Translations under genes and position numbers: made by a program
Notes under the pieces: model-generated
Database searches by the model: none
Told to the model about the DNA's origin: nothing
The model's input: the letters and a program-made list of their open reading frames with translations, nothing else
Assembly: GCF_902150045.1 (NCBI RefSeq)
Contig: NZ_CABFVU010000005.1
Location: forward strand, 124,001-188,000
Direction: 5' to 3'
DNA from: Chitinophaga polysaccharea
GTDB lineage: Bacteria; Bacteroidota; Bacteroidia; Chitinophagales; Chitinophagaceae
Length of the DNA stretch: 64,000 bases
Shown: one piece after another, positions 24,413 through 33,175 of the stretch
How positions within the stretch are numbered: the stretch's first letter is position 1
Layout of the letters: each line of letters starts with the position of its first letter

Positions 24413-25627
24413 ATGGATCAACAGCAAGAGGCTACCGCAGTATTGCAAAGGATTTGCGCTGCACTGGACCCATTTATCCTGGAAGATACCAACAGCAGCC
24501 TGCTGGGAGGATACACCGGCGTAGCTTTGTTTTATGCCTATTATTATCAGCTCACAGGCAAAGAAGAACACCTGGACAATGTTCATTACATCATTGAAAA
24601 GTGCCTGCGGGCATTATCTGAGGAGCCCATGAATGGCTCGCATTGCAGCGGTATTGCCGGCGTGGCATGGTGCATCCGGCACCTGGTGGCAACGGGTTTC
24701 ATTGAAGCGGACGATACAGAAGATATTTTTGCAGATATTGATCCGCTGGTAGCGGATTTTATGACATCAGAACTGGCAGAGGAACGGAATGATTTCCTGC
24801 ATCATGGACTGGGTACGGCCCTTTATTTTTTGGAGCGTTTGCCTGCGCCCATTGCAGTTGCACAACTGGAAAACCTGGTAGCCCGCCTGGAGGAAAGCGC
24901 CATCGCCTTACCCGGCGGTATTGCCTGGAAAGATCATTTCTCCAGTAAAAGCCAGCAACACCCTGATGAAAACCTGTTTAATCTTGGCCTCGCGCATGGC
25001 GTGCCCGCTATTATTTCCGTGCTGGCGCGCTGTTATGAAAAGGGCATTGCAAAAGAACGTACCCGCAGGCTTATCGACAGCAGCATCCAATGGTTGCTGC
25101 GCACCAGGAATACTACGGCAGCAGACACGCATTCACGTTTTCCTACTATTGTAAATGCCTCCAATGAAGCGATGGGCGATGCCCACAGCCGGTTGGGATG
25201 GTGTTATGGTGATCTTGGTATTGCCGTTATGCTGCAAGGCGCGGGAAAACGCCTGGATAACAGTACTTACCGGGAAGAAGCCCAACATCTTTTTAAACAT
25301 ATTATCAGTCACAGGAACCTGAAAAACGGCGCAGTGCACGATGGTTGCTTATGTCATGGCAGCGCAGGTATTGCCCATATCCTTCAGCAGGCCGGGCTGG
25401 CCGCAGCGGATCCTGCATTGATAAATGCTTCCGGTTACTGGTGGCAGCATACCCTGCAAATGAACACCTGGGACGATGGCCCTGCAGGTTATAAATTTTA
25501 TCATCACCCGGAGTATATCAGCAGCCATAATGTATTGGAAGGGATTGCCGGTATCGGGCTGTCGCTGATCAGCTTCGTGGATAACGCTATTAGACCTGCA
25601 TGGGGAGAATGTATGCTGATAGATTAA
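24413..25627 (+). CDS. lanC: lanthionine synthetase LanC
   Basis: This 404-aa LanC has the repeated GxxG toroid motifs: GGYTGVALFYAYY near residue 34, SHCSGIAGVAW, GLAHGVPAIISV, GWCYGDLGIAVML and CLCHGSAGIAHIL. The Cys of WCYGD and the Cys-His of CHG are the zinc ligands that activate precursor thiols for cyclisation (family knowledge). It follows the lanA hairpin, 98 bases after the stop of lanA3, so it is expressed with the three precursors but likely at a lower level. It would cyclise dehydrated residues made by the divergently encoded LanB. Confidence 0.93.
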   Translation: MDQQQEATAVLQRICAALDPFILEDTNSSLLGGYTGVALFYAYYYQLTGKEEHLDNVHYIIEKCLRALSEEPMNGSHCSGIAGVAWCIRHLVATGFIEADDTEDIFADIDPLVADFMTSELAEERNDFLHHGLGTALYFLERLPAPIAVAQLENLVARLEESAIALPGGIAWKDHFSSKSQQHPDENLFNLGLAHGVPAIISVLARCYEKGIAKERTRRLIDSSIQWLLRTRNTTAADTHSRFPTIVNASNEAMGDAHSRLGWCYGDLGIAVMLQGAGKRLDNSTYREEAQHLFKHIISHRNLKNGAVHDGCLCHGSAGIAHILQQAGLAAADPALINASGYWWQHTLQMNTWDDGPAGYKFYHHPEYISSHNVLEGIAGIGLSLISFVDNAIRPAWGECMLID

Positions 25628-25737
25628 ACTTGTCTTGATTTTTTCACTATATTACATGCATAGTAAATGAGCATTTCAGTTGTTCGCCCGATTTTATTTT
25701 ATGCCATCGCATAGACGTTACAGCAAACCGAAAAACC

Positions 25738-26349
25738 ATGATCCGTTTATATTTTGTTGATGATCATCCATTGATACTTGAAGGATTGCGATCTTTACTA
25801 AGAATGGAAAAAGATATCCAGCTGGCAGGTGAAACCAGGAACGGTGTTTCCTGTCTTCATTTTTTGGATCAGCACACGGCTGATGTTGTTTTACTGGATA
25901 CCCTGCTGCCCGATATCAGTGGCGCAGAACTTTGTGCCTGCATTAAAAAACGCTATCCCGGTATTGCCGTACTGGGACTAAGTTATCATAAAAACGACAG
26001 CGGTATTGCCGGTATGCTCGATAGCGGCGCCAGCGGCTGCCTGATGAAAAATGCCGATAAGGAAGAGCTGCTGCGGGCCATACATGATGTATATTCCGGG
26101 CGCACCTATCTCTCGGCAGAATTAAAACAGGAGCTCAGTAAAGACCTGCTGCCGTTGCATATTACCAAAAGGGAAAAGGAAGTGTTGTGCCTCATTGCCA
26201 ATGGGCACACCAATCTTGAAATTGCAGAGAAATTATTTATCAGTTCAGATACGGTAGATAGTCACCGCCGGAACCTGCTTGGCAAATTCAATGCGCGGAA
26301 TACCGCCATGCTTATAAAATGTGCGGTGGATAATAAAGTGCTGATCTAG
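25738..26349 (+). CDS. NarL/LuxR-type response regulator
   Basis: This 203-aa protein has a receiver domain (acidic pair DDH near residue 8, phospho-acceptor Asp54 in VVLLDTLLPD, Lys in the MKNADKEEL region) and a C-terminal LuxR helix-turn-helix (LHITKREKEVLCLIANGHTNLEIAEKLFISSDTVDSHRRNLL, positions 26155-26280). No histidine kinase lies beside it. It is 110 bases after lanC on the same strand and is the nearest regulator to the lanthipeptide genes; a regulatory link is inference from adjacency alone. Confidence 0.92.
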   Translation: MIRLYFVDDHPLILEGLRSLLRMEKDIQLAGETRNGVSCLHFLDQHTADVVLLDTLLPDISGAELCACIKKRYPGIAVLGLSYHKNDSGIAGMLDSGASGCLMKNADKEELLRAIHDVYSGRTYLSAELKQELSKDLLPLHITKREKEVLCLIANGHTNLEIAEKLFISSDTVDSHRRNLLGKFNARNTAMLIKCAVDNKVLI

Positions 26350-26582
26350 CCAGCCCGTGCATATAACCAGGGATTTTTTTCACAGCAGTGAAGATCATTT
26401 TTTACATCCTGTGGAGATTTTTGCCGGGAAATTGCTGAAAAACCGCCTTTTTTCGCTGGCATGATTTTTCGATAATTATTATCAGATGTTTCAGAATGGG
26501 GTGGTCTGGTAAAACAGATCTGAGATCATACCCAAGCACCTGATCTGGGTAATGCCAGCGTAGGAAAACAGAAACAACTAAC

Positions 26583-26610
26583 AGCTCCGGCCACAACCGG
26601 AGCTTTTTTA
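26583..26610 (+). terminator. Rho-independent terminator
   Basis: AGCTCCGG (26583-26590) pairs with CCGGAGCT (26597-26604) around a CCACAA loop, followed by TTTTTT. It lies at the end of the minus-strand stress protein gene (stop 26608) and may mainly end plus-strand transcription from the response regulator. Confidence 0.7.
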
Positions 26611-27450
26611 TGCCTTTACTGCAGGCAACGACAGCAACGGGATATTGGAATCATATGCCAGTTTTTTTGAAATACTGTTATGGAAGAAAGATGCCAGGAA
26701 TCCCAGCTTTTTGGGAACCACAATAATGATGGAAGCGTGATGATGATTGGCATACGACAGGATACCCTCTACTGTATTATCTTCATTGATATAATCAAAA
26801 ACAGCGGTATACTTATCAAAAATTTTATGCAGGCTGGCAATGGATTCTTTTGTTTCCACCGTATAACTTTCACCGGCAGTTTTATCCACATTCACCACTT
26901 GTACTTTTACATCCGGGAAAGCATCCAGGAATTCATACAGCTGATGCGCCGGTATGGAAGCATGATCTTTCAGGTCGGTAGTAAAAACCATGGAGCTGAC
27001 AGGCTTTCCTATTACCGTGTTGTTAGGAACAATAAGCACCGGTACCGTACTTTCCTGGATCATCATGGAAGTGGTGCTGCCAAGTAATAATTTCTCCAGT
27101 CCTGAGCGCCCCGAAACGCCCATTACTATTATGTCTATTTCTTCACTTTTACATAAGCCCGCGATGTGCACGGGAAGGGAAACGTCTTCCGCCATCAGGT
27201 CTATTCTTACATTTTTTGTGAGTGCGGATAAGCGGTCCTGTTGCAGGCCCAGGCTTTCCATACTTTCAAGATATACCTGCTGGTCGTTAGCCGTATTGGC
27301 TACGGGTAAATCGGTACCTATAACAGAGCTTTGGTAAGCATGATACAATACGATCCGGCTGATCTGCAAAGGATTCACCAGTTGAGCTGCATATTCTGTT
27401 GCCCGGAAGGCATTTTCTGAAAAATCCGTCAGGATAAGCATTGTTTTCAT
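26608..27450 (-). CDS. universal stress protein, tandem UspA domains
   Basis: This 280-aa protein contains two UspA-like repeats. The first has MLILTDFSENAFRATEYAAQ and IIVMGVSGRSGLEKLLLGSTTSMMIQESTVPVLIVPN, whose GxxG...GSTT loop is the ATP-binding signature. The second (SMVFTTDLKDHASIPAHQ onward) ends ASFFHNSISKKLAYDSNIPLLSLP, where the nucleotide loop is degenerate. The ATG at 27450 (MKTMLIL) is preferred to a TTG extension at 27474. USPs are cytoplasmic stress proteins (family knowledge). Confidence 0.87.
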   Translation of the reverse strand: MKTMLILTDFSENAFRATEYAAQLVNPLQISRIVLYHAYQSSVIGTDLPVANTANDQQVYLESMESLGLQQDRLSALTKNVRIDLMAEDVSLPVHIAGLCKSEEIDIIVMGVSGRSGLEKLLLGSTTSMMIQESTVPVLIVPNNTVIGKPVSSMVFTTDLKDHASIPAHQLYEFLDAFPDVKVQVVNVDKTAGESYTVETKESIASLHKIFDKYTAVFDYINEDNTVEGILSYANHHHASIIIVVPKKLGFLASFFHNSISKKLAYDSNIPLLSLPAVKA

Positions 27451-27698
27451 ATGCGTAAATTTTGGTGCAAACAAGTTAGTACGAAATTACTGCCAATAAC
27501 TGAATGAACAACTTAAATGGCCTTATGTTCGTGGAAAATTAACACCCTGGCAATGTCCGTTTTTGTACAGAAAAGTGTTCATATTTGAACAGGAAAGACC
27601 AGCTCCTTCATATGGAACCCACTATGGTATTGGTCCTGTTATATGGCATTGGTTTTGGCCGGCGGTCATATATCTCTAATGATATATTATCTCAAACT

Positions 27699-30107
27699 AT
27701 GATCGGCAACTACTTTAAAATCGCCCGGCGCAGCCTTGCAAGGAGCAAAATGTACTCTTTGATCAATATTGTAGGCTTAACCGTTGGCATTGCCTGTTGT
27801 ATCCTGATTGTGCTATATGTAAAAGATGAGTTGTCGTACGACAAATACCATCAAAACTACAACGAAATTTACCGGGTATTGCATGCCTACAGGGAAGCGT
27901 CTGACAAGCCGTTGCCTGCTCCGGCTCCGGGCGAATACCAGGTATGGGGGAATGCTCCTGTAGCGCCGGCATTGAAGGCAGATTTCCCGGAAATCAGGGA
28001 AACCACCAGGTTTACCAGTCCTGTTATCCTTTTGCTGCAATATAAGGATAAACGTTTCCAGGAAAACAGCCTTGTTTTTGCCGACTCCACTATGTTTGAC
28101 CTTTTCAGCTGGAAGATGCTGTACGGTAACCCAAAAACAGCATTGACAGCGCCTTACAGTATTGTGCTTACGGAAAGCCTGGCCAGGAAATATTTCGGGA
28201 ACAGCAACCCGGTAGGGCAGGCGTTTAAAACGGATGATAATAATGTGCTTACCGTTACCGGTGTAATGGAAGATGTACCATCTAACTCACATTTTACTTT
28301 TACAGGATTGATATCGATGAGCACCTTTTACCGCGTGCGGCCGGAAATCTTTAATATATGGGGATATGTTGACTTTTATACTTACTTCCTGCTAAATAAA
28401 AATGCCGATATCAACACGCTGCAGGCGAAGATACCGGAGTTCCTGGAAAGACATAAACCAGATGAGCCCAATTATACCATTGCATTTGAGCCGTTAAAAA
28501 ATGCATACCTGCATTCAGAGGCAAAGCGGCAACCCGGTGCTACCGGCAGCCTGGCCAACGTGTATATTTTTTCACTGGTAGCTGCCTTTATCCTGTTCAT
28601 TGCAGGTATCAATTTTATAAATCTTGCTACCGCCCGTTCCATGGAGAGGGCAAAGGAGATAGGTGTTCGCAAGGCAGTGGGCGCCCATCAGCGAAGCCTG
28701 ATACTTCAATATCTCGTGGAAGCTGTTGTTATTTCCATACTGGCTACCATACTGGCATTTGCATTGGTATTTGTTTTATTGCCGATGGTGCGCAATATGT
28801 CCGGGAAGCCATTACCATATGTTGATCTTCTGTCGTGGAAGATGATAACGGTGTTAATAGCGACCCCGTTTTTAGTAGGCATTCCTGCCGGTATTTATCC
28901 TGCGCTGGTGTTATCTCGCTTCAAACCCGCACTGGTACTAAAAGGTAAGTTTCATTCATCGGATAAAGGCATACAGTTAAGAAAGGGCCTGGTAGTATTC
29001 CAGTTCAGCTTATCTATTGCGCTGATTGCGTGTACGGCTATCGTGTTCTCCCAATTAGATCATCTGAGGACCCGCAACCTGGGCTTCCGGCAGGACCAGA
29101 TGCTGGTAATTGATTATGGGGGCGATGGCCAGGTAAACAAGAATATAGAAGCGGTAAAAGCTACGCTGGCCAGCAATCCTGCGGTATTGGCTATTGCGGC
29201 TTCCCGCGCAGTTCCCGGCGAGTTCTTCCCAAATGCAGGTACCTCTATCGCATTGCGTAGCGGGGGGATGCAGGTTTTTTCTCCGGGGTTGTATGAAATA
29301 GATGTTGATTTTTTACCTGCATATGAAATGAAGATGGCTGCCGGCAGGGCGTATTCCCGCGATTTTCCGGCAGACCTGGAGCAGTCGCTGGTGATTAATG
29401 AAGCAGCTGCAAAACAGTGGGGCTATGCTGATCCGAAGGAGATCATCGGGAAAAATTTTGAGCAATGGGGTCGTAAGGGCACTGTGATTGGCGTGGTAAA
29501 AGATTTTAACTACCAGTCGCTCCATAAAAAAGTAGAGCCGCTGGCGCTGCGGATGGCGCCATCTGAGATGCTGAGCAGACTGTCACTGCGGATCAAAACA
29601 ACACAGCTAAGCAAAACAATTTCGGAGCTGGAACATACCTGGAACGCACTGGAACCGCAACGGCCATTTAAATACAGCTTCCTTGACCAGGCGTTTAACG
29701 AACAATACCAGAAAGACGTACGCTTCGGAGAAATTTTTGCCGCATTTGGTACGCTTACAATATTTATTGCCTGCCTTGGCTTATTCGGCCTGGCTACCTT
29801 CTCCACAGAAAAACGTTTAAAAGAGATCGGTATCCGGAAAGTGCTTGGCGCTTCCGTTGCCAGTATTGTTGGTTTATTATCCGGCGACTTCATCAAGCTG
29901 GTGTTGATAGCTATCCTGATAGCTACGCCGCTTGGCTGGTGGGGCATGCATCGCTGGCTGAACGGCTTTGCTTACCGGGTAGATATACACTGGTGGACTT
30001 TCGGTATGGCTGGTCTGGCCGCAGTGCTGATTGCGTTGCTCACAGTGGGTTTCCTGGCCTTGAAGGCTGCGAGGATGAACCCGGTGAAATCGCTGAAAGC
30101 GGAGTGA
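27699..30107 (+). CDS. ABC transporter permease, FtsX/MacB-like family
   Basis: The start at 27699 gives MIGNYFKIARRSLARSKMYSLINI, the usual beginning of these Bacteroidota permeases; the upstream TTG opening at 27585 is rejected. The 802-aa protein has an N-terminal helix, a periplasmic MacB-like core, a three-helix FtsX domain at about residues 285-420 (INFINLATARSMERAKEIGVRKAVGA), a second periplasmic region and a terminal FtsX domain (TFSTEKRLKEIGIRKVLGAS). No ABC ATPase gene is beside it. The substrate is unknown. A link to lanthipeptide export is not supported by position alone. Confidence 0.88.
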   Translation: MIGNYFKIARRSLARSKMYSLINIVGLTVGIACCILIVLYVKDELSYDKYHQNYNEIYRVLHAYREASDKPLPAPAPGEYQVWGNAPVAPALKADFPEIRETTRFTSPVILLLQYKDKRFQENSLVFADSTMFDLFSWKMLYGNPKTALTAPYSIVLTESLARKYFGNSNPVGQAFKTDDNNVLTVTGVMEDVPSNSHFTFTGLISMSTFYRVRPEIFNIWGYVDFYTYFLLNKNADINTLQAKIPEFLERHKPDEPNYTIAFEPLKNAYLHSEAKRQPGATGSLANVYIFSLVAAFILFIAGINFINLATARSMERAKEIGVRKAVGAHQRSLILQYLVEAVVISILATILAFALVFVLLPMVRNMSGKPLPYVDLLSWKMITVLIATPFLVGIPAGIYPALVLSRFKPALVLKGKFHSSDKGIQLRKGLVVFQFSLSIALIACTAIVFSQLDHLRTRNLGFRQDQMLVIDYGGDGQVNKNIEAVKATLASNPAVLAIAASRAVPGEFFPNAGTSIALRSGGMQVFSPGLYEIDVDFLPAYEMKMAAGRAYSRDFPADLEQSLVINEAAAKQWGYADPKEIIGKNFEQWGRKGTVIGVVKDFNYQSLHKKVEPLALRMAPSEMLSRLSLRIKTTQLSKTISELEHTWNALEPQRPFKYSFLDQAFNEQYQKDVRFGEIFAAFGTLTIFIACLGLFGLATFSTEKRLKEIGIRKVLGASVASIVGLLSGDFIKLVLIAILIATPLGWWGMHRWLNGFAYRVDIHWWTFGMAGLAAVLIALLTVGFLALKAARMNPVKSLKAE

Positions 30108-30131
30108 AATTGTTGATTGATTAGTTTAGTT

Positions 30132-30161
30132 AGAAGCGGCGGAGGTGACTCCGCCGTTTCT
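30132..30161 (+). terminator. hairpin terminator after the permease gene
   Basis: AGAAGCGGCGGAG (30132-30144) pairs with CTCCGCCGTTTCT (30149-30161) around GTGA, 13 bp with one G-T pair. There is no T run beyond the stem, but the GC-rich core is very stable. It sits 25 bases after the stop. Confidence 0.6.
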
Positions 30162-30261
30162 AGCAAATTACAAGAGAGGCTTTATTGTTGTGTAATACTC
30201 AGAGTCTGACGAATGTTTTGGCACAGGCGAACGCGGTGAAGAGTTTGCCGGCGGAGTTGTA

Positions 30262-30672
30262 TCAGTCTTCATTGTTTTGGGCTTTTATCGATTGAATAAT
30301 AGACTGCCAATCATTTTTATCTTTTTCCAGGACAAAGTAAAATTTTCGTCCCGGATCATATAAAAAACCTCCGTAGCCACTAACTTTAAACTTTCTTTTT
30401 TTCCCGTCGTTGAATTCAACAACTAATAGATATTCATCTTTCCAGATTGTGGCCCTTTGCTCTTTGCATTCTGAATTGCTCAGAATACCCATAGCTTTGT
30501 TAATTTTAATAGGCTTTAATTTTGCAATATCCTCCCATTTAATTCTTTCTGTGGTACTACCCCGAGGAAGATTGTAAAAGTAAAAGTTATGGGCGTTGTT
30601 CCAGTTGACACATTGTTCTTCATGTGTATTAAAATAAAATGAAAATAGAAGAAATAAGATCATGGTATTCAT
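30262..30672 (-). CDS. hypothetical exported protein
   Basis: This 136-aa protein has an N-terminal hydrophobic segment (MNTMILFLLFSFYF), then HEEQCVNWNNAHNFYFYNLP and a beta-rich, Lys-rich domain (DEYLLVVEFNDGKKRKFKVSGYGGFLYDPGRKFYFVLEKD, positions 30322-30438). It matches no family I know. The region is clearly more AT-rich than its neighbours. It lies 8 bases after the upstream lipoprotein gene, so the two form one transcription unit. Confidence 0.6.
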   Translation of the reverse strand: MNTMILFLLFSFYFNTHEEQCVNWNNAHNFYFYNLPRGSTTERIKWEDIAKLKPIKINKAMGILSNSECKEQRATIWKDEYLLVVEFNDGKKRKFKVSGYGGFLYDPGRKFYFVLEKDKNDWQSIIQSIKAQNNED

Positions 30673-30680
30673 GGTAATAA

Positions 30681-32030
30681 TTATTTACATTGAATAGTGT
30701 TAGAGGGCGATGTGCCACCAGTAAGATTCTTTTGCTTAATAGAAGGAGAATTGAAACGCCTTAGATCTTCTCCTAGATCAGCTGGATTGGCTCCTTGTCC
30801 CAATGGCCAGCTCCCAATTGTCTTGGGCACATTTAGTCCTACAATGTTCAAAGCAGAAATACAGACGTCTGTACAATTATTCCAGTTTAGATTATAATTA
30901 CCTTTTGTGGCTGCTGAAAATTGATCCATGGCAGTTTTAAATTGTGCTCCCGACACCGTGAATGTAACAGAGACGTCATAGGAGGTGTTGGAATTGTCAG
31001 CTATTACGCCTGAAGTTTCAGGTAGAAAAGGTGAAACCATTGTTGATGGATAAAAGCCAACATACCTGTTAACCGGTGTTGAGGATCCACCAGATTGGGA
31101 GAATCCTAAAAATGTATGTCCTACGGTTAAGGAGTTGAGATCTAGTGAGCTTGGTAGTTTATTCCCATAACCATCAGAAACAACAATACGGGAATTGGGA
31201 ATGGGTTGTTTTACATACAGTGTAATGTTATAAGTAGACGTACTATTTATATTGAAACACCCGAAGTACTTCTGAAGATCGGCAATCAGCTTATCTGGAG
31301 GAGGAGCCACTGTCCACCGTGTAAATCTGATAGCAGGTATAGAATTATAATCAAAATTGCTGCCACCTGAAGGATCCGAGGGATTGCCTATTGGAGAATT
31401 TCCACCATTGTCCGGCATATCCACACATTGACGCGTACTGTAATTATAAGTACAGCCATAACTGATCCCCCTAAATGAAAGGCACGTGTACCAATCGGTT
31501 TCAATACACAAAGCACCTCCCAGTATTCTTGCCAGCTGGTTGTTTGAATGGACAATTTCTAAATTGGTATTATGTAACTTGATTCCATCAGAAACAAAGC
31601 TGCGTATCATTTTGCCTGAGTTGTCGAAAATCAAAATGGAGAGGCCATTATTTTCATCATTGTTAGCGAAAAAAGTTACAAGCTCAAAATTTATACGTCC
31701 AGTCTTATCTTTCCGGAACAAAAGATATCTTTCAATATTAGAGGAATATTTATTATTTCCCTTATTGATCTGTTTTTTAATTGATGGATTGATATTTACG
31801 ATCAAACAAGGTTCTCCACTGATCTTTCTTTCATAGCTAGTTTCCCATTCTATATTCTGGGGTAAACTATCGTTCAAACCAAGAGAATTTTCAAGGTTAA
31901 ACGTTGTATTTACATTATTATAGATTTGTTTTGCTTCAGAAATAGTAACTTTAGTTGATAGATAAGAGTCACTTTTATTACAGCCATGAACAACCAGAAG
32001 AAGAGCTAAACAATAATAAAAAGGTTTCAT
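30681..32030 (-). CDS. hypothetical lipoprotein with a possible papain-like (NlpC/P60-type) C-terminal part
   Basis: This 449-aa protein has a lipoprotein signal (LLLVVHGC, Cys17). Residues about 25-170 are an unknown alpha/beta region; a Gly/Pro/Ser/Asn-rich linker follows (DNGGNSPIGNPSDPSGGSN). The C-terminal 170 residues contain VGHTFLGF and later YNLNWNNCTDVCISALN, an order of His then Cys seen in permuted papain-like (NlpC/P60, DUF4105-like) domains; this assignment is tentative. Codon use is AT-rich compared with flanking genes, consistent with transfer. It is transcribed with the small exported protein downstream. Confidence 0.6.
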   Translation of the reverse strand: MKPFYYCLALLLVVHGCNKSDSYLSTKVTISEAKQIYNNVNTTFNLENSLGLNDSLPQNIEWETSYERKISGEPCLIVNINPSIKKQINKGNNKYSSNIERYLLFRKDKTGRINFELVTFFANNDENNGLSILIFDNSGKMIRSFVSDGIKLHNTNLEIVHSNNQLARILGGALCIETDWYTCLSFRGISYGCTYNYSTRQCVDMPDNGGNSPIGNPSDPSGGSNFDYNSIPAIRFTRWTVAPPPDKLIADLQKYFGCFNINSTSTYNITLYVKQPIPNSRIVVSDGYGNKLPSSLDLNSLTVGHTFLGFSQSGGSSTPVNRYVGFYPSTMVSPFLPETSGVIADNSNTSYDVSVTFTVSGAQFKTAMDQFSAATKGNYNLNWNNCTDVCISALNIVGLNVPKTIGSWPLGQGANPADLGEDLRRFNSPSIKQKNLTGGTSPSNTIQCK

Positions 32031-32169
32031 TAGGATTACGATTTTGGTTTCATCAATTTAAATGATTTCTCCTATTCATAAAATTGATATATGTCACATA
32101 TATGTATTTCTCTAATTTTCACTATATTTAAAGGACTTATTTTCCACTTCTCAAAAATAACCACCCACT

Positions 32170-32733
32170 ATGGACGCCTTATTCACCTTACTATCTCAGT
32201 TAGGCCCCATTTCTGAGGACCTCAAATCACAAATCGCTGCCCGGCTCCAGTTTGTTAGTATTAAAAGAAGACAAACCGTATTAACACAAGGCAAGATTTG
32301 CGATCATCTCTTCTTTGTATCCAAAGGCTTACTAAGAGCATATTATGAGAAAGATACAGAAGAAATCACCAGCTGGTTTATGATGGAAAATGATTTCTTT
32401 ATATCAGTTTTATCTTTTTTCAGAAGGATGAAAAGCTATGAAACCATTGTGGCAATGGAAGATTGTGAACTGATATACATAAGTTATGATGATCTGATGG
32501 ACCTGTATGCAACTTCTCTCGAATTCAATATCATCGGAAGAAAACTCACTGAATATTACTATTGCAAAAGCGAAGAACGCTTGCTGGCTATAAGAAAACA
32601 AACTGCTGTAGAAAGAGTGGAATTCCTTATGCAAAACAGCCCGGGTCTGATTGATAGAGTGCCCCTGAAATACATCGCTTCTTACCTGGGAGTTACACGC
32701 GAAACCTTCTCAAGAATAAGGGCGCTATACTAA
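32170..32733 (+). CDS. Crp/Fnr family transcriptional regulator, short form
   Basis: This 187-aa protein has a cyclic-nucleotide-binding-type beta roll (VSIKRRQTVLTQGKICDHLFFVSKG, FMMENDFFISVLSFFRR) and a C-terminal winged helix ending IASYLGVTRETFSRIRALY. It is at the short end of the family and stops right after the recognition helix, so the wing is reduced; such short forms are common in Bacteroidota. It ends 8 bases before a perfect 25-bp palindrome and may act on the SDR/AraC unit downstream (inference). Confidence 0.87.
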   Translation: MDALFTLLSQLGPISEDLKSQIAARLQFVSIKRRQTVLTQGKICDHLFFVSKGLLRAYYEKDTEEITSWFMMENDFFISVLSFFRRMKSYETIVAMEDCELIYISYDDLMDLYATSLEFNIIGRKLTEYYYCKSEERLLAIRKQTAVERVEFLMQNSPGLIDRVPLKYIASYLGVTRETFSRIRALY

Positions 32734-32741
32734 ATTTATCA

Positions 32742-32798
32742 ATTCATTTAAGTGATAAATGTCAATTTTATTTATTGACATTTATCACTTAAATGAAT
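32742..32798. repeat. perfect 25-bp inverted repeat
   Basis: Arms at 32742-32766 and 32774-32798 are exact reverse complements (ATTCATTTAAGTGATAAATG... and its complement) around a 7-base TTTATTT loop. It is AT-rich, lies 8 bases after the Crp/Fnr gene and 12 bases before a TAACTTTG -7 box. It could be the terminator of the Crp/Fnr gene, or an operator for the downstream promoter. Confidence 0.85.
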
Positions 32799-32810
32799 AA
32801 TCAATTCTCC

Positions 32811-32818
32811 TAACTTTG
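32811..32818 (+). promoter_or_regulatory. Bacteroidota-type -7 box
   Basis: TAACTTTG fits TAnnTTTG exactly. It would start a transcript into the SDR gene at 33176 with a long leader of about 350 bases. The 25-bp palindrome covers the position of its upstream (-33) element. Confidence 0.55.
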
Positions 32819-33175
32819 ATCCCGAACACTATCAGAATAACATCGAGAGTAAAAGCGAAAATCCCGTAGTCGCTGTAATCATTTCAGTTTAAAAAAGACA
32901 GGTCATTGATTCAATATCACCTATTGAAAGAGGCATTCGCATGGCGTAAGATTCATCATTCATCCATTAAAAACAACCCGATTTTAAAAGGTGGTGTGCG
33001 CTTCCCCTTTCCCCATTCGCTCAGGGTGGGGAAAGTAAGGAAGCTATCAGGCCATCTCCACGGCCCACCCTGGAAAGAATTAAGCCATGAGCCACCAGAC
33101 AAACCAACTTTGAGCTGTGCAACAAAATACATCAACCATATCCGGCCGACCTTTGTCTTAACAAAAACAATAATC
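32819..33175. other. long untranslated region before the SDR gene
   Basis: These 357 bases are open in one frame but show no start codon context or family match, and the SDR Rossmann motif starts at 33176, so they are read as leader or intergenic DNA. A 9-bp hairpin CTTTCCCCA/TGGGGAAAG occurs at 33007-33035. A GACCTTTG box near 33149 is a second possible promoter. Confidence 0.4.

Noticed and set aside
27585..27698. TTG-initiated N-terminal extension of the FtsX-like permease
   Set aside because: The typical permease start MIGNYFKIARRSL begins at 27699, and a cytoplasmic-looking extension in front of it is not usual for the family.
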